Origin: Zelonia costaricensis
Taxonomy: Eukaryota; Euglenozoa; Kinetoplastea; Trypanosomatida; Trypanosomatidae
Reading direction: 5' to 3'
Length of the DNA: 52,403 nucleotides
NCBI GenBank assembly: GCA_030849075.1
Contig: JASAOO010003421.1
Span: 5,969-58,371, forward strand
Shown in pieces: positions 39,286-49,700 of the stretch. The translations under genes and the position numbers were made by a program. The notes below the pieces were generated by a model that ran no database searches, was not told where the DNA came from, and saw only the letters and a program-made list of their open reading frames with translations. Position 1 is the stretch's first letter. Every line of letters starts with the position of its first letter.

Positions 39286-41964
39286 ATGCTGCACGGGTTG
39301 GTCCAGTGGTGCACGGGGCCGAGTGCCACGCCGCAAAGCACGTTTCAGCGTCTGCACGATCGTCTCGCGTGCCCGCCGCCCGGCCGCACCAGCTCCCCTG
39401 CGGGCACCTCCGCACTGCCCCACGCGCGGGTGCTCGACCCGTACCACTTCATTGTGTGCCAGCACGGCGTGCTTGGCAGCGCCGGCGACTTCGAACACGT
39501 CATCACCGACTTGTTCGTGCACCACGAGGTGAGTGTGCTGGAGGCGGTGGAGGCTGCGGAGTCGGCCGCCGCAGCGGTGCAAGCGCCACGTCCCTTTTCT
39601 GCACCCGCTCCGCCCCTCGCGCAGGCGTCAGTGCTCACCACTGCAGCCTCCCTCGAGGCCCCGCGCGCGCTCGGAAATGCGACGACCTCCCCGAGCGTGT
39701 CGCCGACAGCGTCGGAGAGCACGACCGCCTCCACCACCCCCGCGCCACCAACTTACGCCTCCCAGGCGACGGCGTGCGACTCACGGCAGGAGGCGCCGCT
39801 CGCCACGGCGGCTATGAAGGCCGCGGCTGCTGCTGCGGCTGCACAAGCAGCGCCAGGCTGCAGCACCCTCCCCACCCTGGCAGGCACCAGCGGGGATGCC
39901 GTCGATATGGAGAGCATGCTGGCGCCACAGCAGCGAGCGCGACGCGCATCGTACAAGGCTGGCTACGCGCTCTCCACAGAGTACCCCAACCGCACCAAGG
40001 GCCGGCTGTACCGCAGCGGCAATCTCCAATGCTTCGCGCCGGGCTGCAACGAGTACCTGCGTACCGACGCGGGGACGCAGGGGTGTGCGCGCAAGATGCT
40101 GGCGGAAGTCGTGCCGGCGCTGCACGCGTGGCTCAACGAGGTGGAGTCGCGCGAGCGGCAGCGGGCTGCGAAGTGGGCCGTGTACACGCACACCGCGGGC
40201 CACTCCGCTGAGGCCACGCGCACGGCGGCAGAGGCGTCTGTGCCGCTGCCGGTCTGCCTCTCGCTCATGGCACACAGCTTCGGTGGCATCCTCCACCGCG
40301 AGTTTCTCTATCTCCTTCTTCTGGATAAGGCCGAAACACGCGGCAGCGACGCGGTGCTCTTCGACTCGATCGTGTCGCTCCGCCGCCGCCTACAGCGTCT
40401 GCACGTCACCTTCGAAAACTACATCACGGTCGCCACGCCGCACTGCGGGGCGGGGGAGTGTCTGTGGTGGCCCATCTACTTCGGCGCGTGGTGCCTTGCT
40501 CGGCTGAACCTGTGCCAGACCTATGACGAGCTCATCATGTCCGACGCCAACCGCGTGCTGCAGAAGCGGCTCATCGACGCACCGCACCTGCGCGTGCTGG
40601 AGCTGTTCCGGCGCCGCGTGCTCTTCGCCAACACGCACCGCGACCTCGTCGTTGGCTTCGGCACCTGCTCGCTGATCTTCGAGAACGTTGACACGGACCA
40701 CACCAAGTTCATCGGCGTCGCCCCGGGCGACGCCCACTGCGCGGCGGCGTTCGCAAACAACGCGGTTGAGGTGTCCAGGCCGATCCTGCTCCGCTCCTTC
40801 ACCGAGCTGTCCGCGGCGACGCGCCGTGGCGAGGGCTGTGACGCGGGCCGCTGCTGGGGCTGTGAGGCGGCGCCGGTCAAGACCCACACTGTGGAGGACA
40901 TCTTCTTTTCCGCCTCCTCCGCGCCGGCCGGTGCGGTATGGGGTGCGTCCTCGTCGTCGCCGCCGCTGCCACGGCTGAGGAGCGACGAGAGCGCCACCGC
41001 GGTGTGCGACGCAGGCACGGAGCGCTGGCACCCAACGTCCGCGCTCAGCGCCAGCACGTCCACAGCGGGGCTCACGGTGTCATCGACGTCATCGCCGTCG
41101 TCGCCGATGACGGGTGCGTTTGGGTCCCCCCGCGCACCCCCAACCCGCACGATGACCGGCTTGCCGACTCCGCTGTTGGTGGGGCGCACGGTGCCGGCAC
41201 TGCAGGAGTCGCCCGTGTACGTCGAGGACGTCGCCGTGCCGTGGGCTGGCGAGCACAGCGACGACGGCGACGGGGAGCTCGACGTGGACGGCGACGTGGC
41301 CTCGTCTGTCTCGTCTACAGCGCCGTCGAATGACGACACCACCGCGGCCGGCTCTGCGCGCTCCTGCGCCGGCTCCGTCTGGTCTCGTCCGCTCTCTGTC
41401 CTGCGACGCGGCCGTGGCCTGCTGCGGGGTGCGTCAACGCTGCTGCTGCTGCCGCAGGGCCACACCGACAGCGAGTCGGTCGCCTCTTCGCGCCGCAGCG
41501 GTGCCAGCAGCGGTGCGGTGGTCTCACTTCTGCGCGACCCGCGCTGGACGGCGGAGCGCGTGCGCAGCGCTGCGGCGACGGTGCACGCCGAGGTGCAGCG
41601 GCGCCTGTGGACCCCAACGGCTACGGCTATCCGCGGCGATGCTGCAACCGCCTTCGCCGGCGTTCCTGGCGACTGCTGCAGCGACGACGTCACCGCCACG
41701 AATGCCCTCGTGTCCCCTGTGGAGGCGGTGGCCACGCCCCTCACGATGCTACCGCGCACCGACGCGCCGGTGCCGCAGTATCGGCAAACCCCGCGCGCCA
41801 TCGCCGCAGTGCTGCGGCAGCGGCTGAGTTGGCGGGTGCGGGCGATTCGGCTGGACAACGTGCTGCCGGCGGGGCACGTCGCCTGCCTCGGCAACTGGGG
41901 CTTCTGCGGCCGCTCACCGTCCGTCGTGCAGGCGGTTGCGGAGGAGATGCTCGTGATCTTGTGA
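39286..41964 (+). CDS. DUF676-type serine esterase/lipase (892 aa)
   Basis: An alpha/beta hydrolase of the DUF676 putative serine esterase family. The oxyanion-side motif is V-C-Q-H-G-V-L-G-S with His60-Gly61. The nucleophile elbow A-H-S-F-G-G places Ser331. The following strand reads I-T-V-A-T-P-H-C-G, characteristic of DUF676. The likely acid is Asp453 (H-R-D-L-V-V) and the likely catalytic base is His864 (L-P-A-G-H-V-A). Two low-complexity inserts interrupt the fold: about 80-225 between the first strand and the elbow region, and about 520-830 between acid and base, the latter rich in Ser, Thr, Ala and acidic residues. No signal peptide or membrane span is evident. The family acts on lipid or ester substrates; none can be named here. 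ATG 39286 is the first in the predicted transcript. Confidence 0.9.
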   Translation: MLHGLVQWCTGPSATPQSTFQRLHDRLACPPPGRTSSPAGTSALPHARVLDPYHFIVCQHGVLGSAGDFEHVITDLFVHHEVSVLEAVEAAESAAAAVQAPRPFSAPAPPLAQASVLTTAASLEAPRALGNATTSPSVSPTASESTTASTTPAPPTYASQATACDSRQEAPLATAAMKAAAAAAAAQAAPGCSTLPTLAGTSGDAVDMESMLAPQQRARRASYKAGYALSTEYPNRTKGRLYRSGNLQCFAPGCNEYLRTDAGTQGCARKMLAEVVPALHAWLNEVESRERQRAAKWAVYTHTAGHSAEATRTAAEASVPLPVCLSLMAHSFGGILHREFLYLLLLDKAETRGSDAVLFDSIVSLRRRLQRLHVTFENYITVATPHCGAGECLWWPIYFGAWCLARLNLCQTYDELIMSDANRVLQKRLIDAPHLRVLELFRRRVLFANTHRDLVVGFGTCSLIFENVDTDHTKFIGVAPGDAHCAAAFANNAVEVSRPILLRSFTELSAATRRGEGCDAGRCWGCEAAPVKTHTVEDIFFSASSAPAGAVWGASSSSPPLPRLRSDESATAVCDAGTERWHPTSALSASTSTAGLTVSSTSSPSSPMTGAFGSPRAPPTRTMTGLPTPLLVGRTVPALQESPVYVEDVAVPWAGEHSDDGDGELDVDGDVASSVSSTAPSNDDTTAAGSARSCAGSVWSRPLSVLRRGRGLLRGASTLLLLPQGHTDSESVASSRRSGASSGAVVSLLRDPRWTAERVRSAAATVHAEVQRRLWTPTATAIRGDAATAFAGVPGDCCSDDVTATNALVSPVEAVATPLTMLPRTDAPVPQYRQTPRAIAAVLRQRLSWRVRAIRLDNVLPAGHVACLGNWGFCGRSPSVVQAVAEEMLVIL

Positions 41965-42261
41965 GAGACCTGAAGGGGTGCCTGAGGCGGCTGTGTCCCC
42001 TCAAGTGCGCTCATGAGAAAAAAAAAGGAAGGCGCAGACGCCAAGGACGTCGGCTCCGCTGTGCAACGCCTCCATTGAGCTTACCTGTTGTTGTTGTTGT
42101 TGTCGTTGTGTGTTCACGGTCTACTGCTTTACGCTCTCTCTCAAACTTGGAGTTTTCATTTCTGTTTCCTCTGTATCTTTCTGTGCGTGTGTGATGTGTG
42201 ATGTGTTCGTGTTGAAGGTCGGAAGGCACCGCGTCGCCGTGTTCTGCTTGTTATCCCCCAC

Positions 42262-42291
42262 NCCATTTGGGGCCCCCCCCCCCCCCCCCCC
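42262..42291. repeat. Undetermined base followed by a 19-base C run
   Basis: The single n at 42262 and the C homopolymer at 42273-42291 point to a difficult-to-read site, so length here is uncertain. The complementary strand is a long G run. Confidence 0.85.
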
Positions 42292-44331
42292 AAACCCCTT
42301 CCCCTCCACTCCGCTCTTGCGCGCCCACCGTGCAGGGATGGGTGAGAATGTGAGGTTGGAGCGCGAAGCGCTAGCGATGATGCGAATAGGCATGAGGGGC
42401 TTCCATTCCCTACCTTTTCTTGTTTTTTTCTTACCTTTTTGTTTCTGTCGTTGTGCTCCCGCTCCTCTGCGGCAGCTGTCGATCAAATCGTTTTCACAAC
42501 CAGCAGCCAAGGGGGAATGGAGGTGCGCTTGTGTTGATGCGGTAGGGAGTGCGTGCCGCACGCCGAAGTCTGTGCCGCCTCGTCTCGTCGCTTCTCTCCC
42601 CGCTTCACTTCTTTTCCCGACGCAGAGGGAAGGGACGTTGAACGGGAAGGGCAAGGAGTAGCGGGGGAGGGGTGGTGCTTGCCCTACTCCCCGCGGCCGT
42701 CTTCTCTGCGCGTGCGTCTGTAACCTCTGCAAGGCGATCGGCAACGCATCTTCTCTTTTTTTTTTCCGTTCTTGTTGTCGCTGCTGTCATCGCTCTTCTT
42801 GTCTCCTTTTTTTCCTGTGCCCCTTGCGTGTGCTTTCGGTGTTGAGTCTCGTGACGAAGTTGCGTGTCTGCACATGTGTGCTTGTGTGTGTCTGTGTGGG
42901 TGCCGCTGTCGGCGGACGCGCCCTTCTCGTTTTGATGCCTCACACTCCAGACTGATGCATCGCTGATCCGCCTTCTCTGACGCAACCCTGACACGACATG
43001 TCACGAGGACCTCATCCACAGACACGCACACTCCACGCACACGCGCATGTCTGTATCTAGCTGCCGTCTCTGTCCTAGCACTGCTTTTACGGTGGCGTCG
43101 AGCTTGTGTGGTCGGCTCGTCACCTCGGGTGACAACTGTCACTGTCTCGTCTCGAACGCGCCACTTCACCAAACCGTGATGTCTCCCTTCTCGCTCGCTC
43201 TCTTCGAGTGTGCGTCTGTGTCGTGCGCGCTCTCCAGCTTCTCCTCTCCCGTCATACGGAACCGCTCCCCGCACCCACGTGCGTTACGCGCGTTCTCCGC
43301 CTGCTTCTTTCTTGTCGAGCTGCTCTTGCCGCACGCCGCGTTTCGCGTGTGTCATCGACGCACCGCGGCACGCTCCTCTCGCGCTTCCCATCCGCGCGCG
43401 CGCAAGTTGAAAACCACCGCCGCCCTCCCCCTCCCCCCTTTAGTCACGGCGCCCCCCCCCCTTCGGTCTTCCCCCAACCCCACTTTTCGTTTCCTAAGCC
43501 CATCCTCCGCTTCTCTTCTGCCCCCCTTTTCCCATCTTGTTGCGTTGTTTGCGCGTGCGGGTGTTTGTGTGTGTGTGTGTGTGCTCTGTGCATAGTTTGC
43601 GCGTCGTATTTATAGCTAGCGCTGCATCACATCGGAGTCTCTGTCGCACGGCGCGCGTTTTCACAGTCGCCGCGTCCTTCTTCTTCCTTTTGGTATCTCT
43701 CTCTCCCTCTTTATTTCCGAAATGGTACGGCCCATGTGCACAGCACTCCCCCCTGGTTTCCTTCTCACTTGTGCCCGCTGTCCGGCCGTGGCTTCTTTCC
43801 TGGTGCTGAAGCGTCGCCCTGCTCTCCCCCCTCCCCACCCTTGGCTATGTGCTTCCCCTCTCACCCCCAATCATCGTCACTGAGGTGGGGGATGCCAACG
43901 TACCAACGCTCTCACTTCACAAATGTGTTTTCTTCTTGCGTGGTTGCCTCGGTGCTGCAGCGCGCACGTGGCACTGCGTCCGTCTATGTGTAGATGTGGA
44001 GACTCCTTCTTACCCCCTTTGTTTTTCCCATGGCGATGCGTGTGCGGGTTGGGGAAAGTGGATTAGGTTGTCGATTCTCCCTGTCATACGCGTGTGCGTG
44101 TTTGATTACGAACATGTGTGTGTCTGTGTGTGCCAATTGTTTCTCTTTTCTTGTTTTCCGCTAGCGTGCGTTGACATCGTGAGTAGACCAAAAAAAAAAT
44201 CCAAAGCGTTCCACGCGACCTGCAGAAGGGCAGGGAGGAACAAACAACGAAACAACAAAAAAGGCGGCGTTGTGGCTTTTTGGGCGATTCTCCCCGCCTC
44301 CCGCTGCGTCTCCCCCACTCCGGCATCGAGG

Positions 44332-44356
44332 TACACACACACACACACACACACAC
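44332..44356. repeat. CA microsatellite
   Basis: A perfect CA run in the 4.8 kb spacer. Confidence 0.85.
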
Positions 44357-45960
44357 GCAGAGGCTACCCATGATCGGTGCCCTCGAAGGCCACGGGAGGG
44401 GGACACACAGCATCTCCCGCGTTGCTCGAGCTCACCTTTCTTTTGTTGTTGCTCTTTTTTTTCTTGCCCCGCTGTGTCTCGCGGCAACGCCGGTGAACAT
44501 CGTGAGTCGGCGTGACACACGACAGACTCGAGGCAGTCACGTGCCGAGCATCACAATCCACCCAAGTTCCTTCAAACCCTTCTTCGAGAAAGGGGTGAAG
44601 AAGCTCTGCCCGTGTGGGGAGTCGAGGACGGGGATCGGCCAAATGCGTACGGCGGTATGCTCCTACCGCCTGGCCCTCCCCCCCCCCCACACACACACAC
44701 GTGCTTTCATAGTTGCCTGCTCGCGACACGACTGCCAGAATCCCGTCTGCCGTGTCCGCTCCGGGCAAACCAAATAAAAGGAAGAAGACAACAAACAAGA
44801 CTCGTGCAAGTGGTGAGTACCGTTTGTGTGGGGTCACGCTCCCGTGGCGAGCCGTGCTGCGAGGCTTGCTCTTAATGAGGGCTGTAGCTATGAAGGCGAC
44901 TGCGTCGCGATGATGCGCAGGGTCAAGCTCACTAGAAGTAAGGTCAGCGCAGTTGAGCGAGAAGCTTTGCGATCGGCTCATTTATCGGTGGTTCATGCGA
45001 CCCTCTTACGGCGGCAATTTCTGGCGACGTGTCGCTGTGCCTGTGGCTGCGCGTCTTTCTTTCCGCCGACGCCTGCGTTTCCACACATCCGCCTCCTCCG
45101 TCCCCTTGTTGTGCCGCACCGCTCCCGCTCACTCTTCATGTGGTGCCCATGTACACAGAGGACGTGACCTTGGTACTGCCACGTCTTCGTCAGTGCGTTC
45201 CAAACTCAGCGAGCGCATCTCTGCGCGTGCTTGACATCAAAACAAAACCCACACCAGCATACGCACGCACGCGTGCACACAAACACAGCACCGCGAACTA
45301 AAGCAAGGGAGAGAGGAAAGCGCGGCGAGGACACGCGAAACACCATCAGCACCACAAGAACGAGGCACTCTACGGCGAGTCGCGGCGCGTGCCTCCGAGT
45401 GAGTCCGTCTCTCTCTACTATTTTCCCCCTTTTCTCACGCTTCACGTCTTCGTTTTTCCCCCTTTCTTGCGTGGGCACCGCTGACTCGTGCTGCCGTATT
45501 ATGGTGCGTGTGCGCGTGTGTGTAGGTGCACTCTCCTCGCGTGTTGCCGTGTTCCTTCTCGTGTCGCTCACTGTCGCACCGTTCTCTCTCCCCCGCCTTC
45601 GCTCTTACGCCACTTCCCCCCCCTCCCCACTCCCCCGCCTTGAGGGCGCACCACACCCAAGTCATTGCATTGAGGTCTGTGCGCAGCAGGCCTCGTGCTG
45701 CCCCCCTCACCTCTCCTGGCTACCATCCCGGTCTCTCTATCTCTATCTATATTTCCGCCCTTTCCCACTTGTTTCACCAGCTGTGGTGTGAGCGCAGACG
45801 CACACACGCACGTACACACACCTGCTCGGGACGGCACTACTTCCTTGTTCGTCTACCAGCTTGCACATTCACGCCACGCCACTTCTCTTGTGTGTAGAGT
45901 CGAGCTGCTTCCTAGAAATCCCTCTGCCCGCCTCACGCGCACACAGACACGTACACAGAC

Positions 45961-45990
45961 ACGCACGCACACACACACACACACACACAC
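45961..45990. repeat. CA microsatellite
   Basis: About 13 CA units preceded by CACG-type variants. Confidence 0.85.
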
Positions 45991-46202
45991 TATCTCGCAG
46001 TCTTCCCCTCCGTCTTGTTTCTCAACATCGCCGCTTTAGAACCAAACGCAGCCTGTCCTGTCTCGTCACGTCACGAGAGGTGAAGGCGTGTGTGCGTGCT
46101 TGCGCGCCTGTTTGTGTGTGCGTGTGTGTGTGTCAGCAGAACCCTCTTTATTCTCGTGTTCTTTCACTGCTTCTCTCCGCCCGCCTGTGCTTGTAAGCTC
46201 GC

Positions 46203-46224
46203 GTGTGTGTGTGTGTGTGTGTGT
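46203..46224. repeat. GT microsatellite
   Basis: A perfect GT run about 210 bases 3' of a CA run, forming a potential inverted pair. Confidence 0.85.
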
Positions 46225-46390
46225 TCGTGGCCGCTGGCTGGCTGCCCATCACGCCCGTCTTCAAGTGCGCGCCGGTGGTGTTGGTCTGTGTGTCTACACC
46301 TCCCCTTTATATCCCTCCTCTTGGTCTCCTTCTTTTCTTTTCTTCACGCCTTCTTCATGCGCTGATCCCTGGGCCTTCAAGCTACAGACC

Positions 46391-46464
46391 GCTTCTCCTC
46401 GCCCTCCTCCTGCTTCCGTCTCGTGTTCTTTGTCCGTTTCTGCGTGCCCTCTTTGGTGCGTCAG
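46391..46464 (+). promoter_or_regulatory. Candidate spliced-leader acceptor for the 1582-residue protein
   Basis: A long pyrimidine tract ends at AG 46463-46464. The predicted leader of about 290 bases has no ATG until 46753, although it includes a second pyrimidine tract with later AGs. Confidence 0.55.
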
Positions 46465-46752
46465 CAGCCGATTCGTGCTTGACATTCGTCGATTGTTGAC
46501 CGGTGCCGACACCACTCACACCTAACCCCCCCCCCCCCACACACATATCACACAGTCGGAACGGAGGACCGCTCTGCGCAGCTCGTGCTCCTCGTCTTTC
46601 TCTCTCATCAAACGTGCCGGTGGGGAGGGACAACAACAACACACACACACACAACGAAGGGCAGTTCAGCGGGACCCTCCACGCACTCGAATTCTTGAAG
46701 AAGGGAGGGAGCCCCACCCCCTCAAAAAACGAAACACAAAAAAACTTGTGCC

Positions 46753-49700
46753 ATGTGGGACTCGCTGCCACCGGTGGTTTCGGTTGCCACCGCGGCCGAC
46801 GACCTCGTCGGCGTCTCCATGGCGGTCCAGGCGGAGGGCATGCTGAACGCCTCGCTGAGTGACAGCGCCACGCCGACGCGGACCAACACGACCGTCTGCA
46901 GCCAACCCAGCACGATGCGCTCCTGCTCGATGACGATTGCCGGGGCGCGCACCTCGCTGCAGCACGCGATCGGGCCCACCGACGCTCGCCGTGTCGCGAC
47001 ACCGCCGTCGGAGTCAACCGTGTCAACGCCGCCGAGCAAAGGTGGGCTGGCCTACACGGTGGCCTCGAGCAGCGCCCTCTCGCTGCATGCGCCGGCACCG
47101 CCGTCGGCGTGGGAGTTGACCAGCACACTTGTGGCGGCGCGACCCACGTCACCGCTCCCAATCCTCTCGACCTCCGCGCCGCACGCCGCCTCCTCCACGG
47201 TGCCGCTGCGCCGCGAGTCGAGCGGGGCGCCGCTGCAGCCAGCGAGGGGCAGCCTGCCATTCACATCCTCACCGGCGAGCACGGCTCCAGGCAAGACTCT
47301 TCCTTGCACAACGACGGCAACCTCCAGCTACGACGACGCCGTTACCGCCGCCGCCCAGCCGCACTTCACCAAGTCTTCATCCGCCTCCGTTACCAGCGGC
47401 TCTCCCGCTTCCCCGCCGAGCAACAGCAGCGTCATGGGCGCGGCCGCAGCGTCAATTGTGTGGGCGTCTCCGGCGTCGGCAAGGGAGCGGAGCGGGTCGT
47501 CCTCGAACCAGGTCGCCCCACACCGCGCCGCCGCCACCGCCCACGCCACGGCGAACGCGAGCGACGCGACAGCACCCGCAGATGGACAGGCGGTGCTGTA
47601 CGCGGCCGTGAACCCCTTCAAGGACCTGCACCGCAGCAGCGAGCTCCGCGGCGCCCCGTCCGTGGCGGGCCGGGTTCCCCCCGCCACACGGCCCTCGCAG
47701 CCGGCCCATCACACCCCGCAGCACCACCCCAGCATACCACCCTACGCGGCCTCTGCACGGCAGCAGCGCGTGCTCTCTCCCGCACCGACGACGACGACCA
47801 CCACAGGGGCCATGCCGCTCGACTCACCCGCCGCCGCCGCCTTTCCCGCCTCTGCCTCACCGGCGATGTCCGCGGCAACGGCGGCCGCGGCCCTGCCCCC
47901 CTCCCCGGCCCTAAAGGCCGGCAGCGACAGCGGTCTCTACCGCGCCCCATCCTTCACAGCGACCTCCAACCCGACTGCCGCCGCGACTGCGTCTCCTGCG
48001 CGTGTCACTCGCGTCCCCTCGGGGCCGTTCCGCGACAGTACCGGCGCCGCCTACCCGCGGCACAGCGCGCCGGCACCCGCGCCCCCACCACCGCCGGCGT
48101 CGCTGTGGGAGACGGGCCAGCCCGCCGGCTACACCGGCGCGTCGCCTAACGTGTTCACCGCGGCATCTGCGAGTAGCGGGGGTGCCTTGGCGGGGGCGGT
48201 GGCACCCGCGTCGATGTCGGCCCACGCGTTCGGATCGCCGTACGCCCCGCTTCCCACCTCGTTCGGCGCCGCGTCTCCGCGCACGCCCCCGCATCAGCCG
48301 CATCAGCCGCATCAACAGCAGCTGTCGCAACTGCAGCACTCGCAGCGGTCCTTCTACGGCTCCATCAACGGGGGCAGCGGCCCTCGGTCCGTGGGCGGGG
48401 GCGAGGGCAGCAGTCCGCGGGGCAGCAGCCACGCTGCAAGCCATGTGCGCTTCCAGGGGGTCGGTAACGGCGCTTCGCCGGCTGCGGCCGGTCTCGCAGC
48501 GCAGAGCCCCTCTCTGCCGCCCCTGCGCCCCGGCACTCCGGGGCGGTACGCGTACGTGGACAGCATTGCCACCCCGTCCGTGCCGCCCGACGGCTCCATC
48601 AGCTTCGCCGGCGCGGTTGACCACAACCAGAGTTTCTACATGGGCACGATGGGCAACGACAACCTGCGCCGCAGCTTCTTCTTCCCGCTCGGCCCCGCGC
48701 CGGGAGCGGCTGGAGTGGGCACGGCCGCGCGCTCAGAGGACCCGTCGACGCGGAGCGGTGAGGTCAGCGGTTCAGCGGCGGAGGTGCCGCCGTACATGCA
48801 CGCCGCGAGCCTGAGCGCGGCGCACACGCCCGGCCGCACGACACCGTCGACCGCGCAGATGGGTGCGCTCGCGCCAAATGTGTTTTCCGGGGATGGGAAG
48901 CCGTCGCCGTCGGTGAGCTCGCTGACCGCCGACCCCTACTGCTCCCCCACACTGTTCCACGCCCCGTCCTTCCGCGGGCTCCCCCTCCAGCGCCAGATCA
49001 CGCCGCAGATCCCTCCGCCTCCCTCACCGCCTGCGTCATCCATGCAGCATCAGCATGCACAACTGCAGGCGGGACAGGCGCCTTCCTCCTCTTCGACGTC
49101 GCAGCTGCAGACGGCGCAGTCGTCGCTGCCCAAGACGTCCGCTGGGTCGGACCTCACCGCGGCCACCTTGCTAGCCAGCAGCGCGCAGGCGGCGAGTGCG
49201 GCGCCGTGCACGTACGTGCCCGTCAGCCCGCAAGCACCATCCTCCCTGTACGACTCCCCCGGCGCAATCGCCCAGCCGCTAACGCTGTCCACGACGGCCA
49301 CGTACGGGCGGCGCGGCGGGGCTGGGCAAGCCCCGTGGCACGCGGGCAGGGCGGTGCAGCCCCCCGCGCTGGCTGGCGCCGCGCAGCAGGAGCACCTGGG
49401 CATGTCCGCCTCCTCCCGCTCGTCCTCGATCGCCGGCATGGCAGAGGCGAGTCGCATCACGGGCTTCACCGACTCCTCCTTCCTCTCCCCCACACTGGCC
49501 AACTCGATGTGGCAGCACCGCTTCGAAGAGGTGGGCACCGGGCTGAGCCAGGAACGCGCCTTCGCGTTGCCCGACAGCAGCGCGCAAGCGCACGCCCGCC
49601 TCGGCGCGCAAAAGCCGCCGCTGACGCTTTCGGCCAGCGAGACGGGCGCGTCCGGCCGGCGCTGGTCGTCGTCGACCGCGCCGTCGCGGGCGAAGCCGGC

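Larger units (their letters stand above)
41965..46752. other. 4.8 kb gene-free spacer
   Basis: No credible gene was found. It contains an undetermined base at 42262 next to a 19-base C run, several T-rich and C-rich tracts, CA repeats at 44332-44356 and 45961-45990, a GT repeat at 46203-46224 and an A run near 44189-44198. It probably holds the 3' region of the esterase transcript and the leader of the next gene. Confidence 0.55.

Noticed and set aside
40521..42044. A 507-codon open frame on the - strand across the esterase gene
   Set aside because: An antisense shadow, Ser/Arg/Thr-rich without ordered segments. No pyrimidine tract on that strand precedes it.
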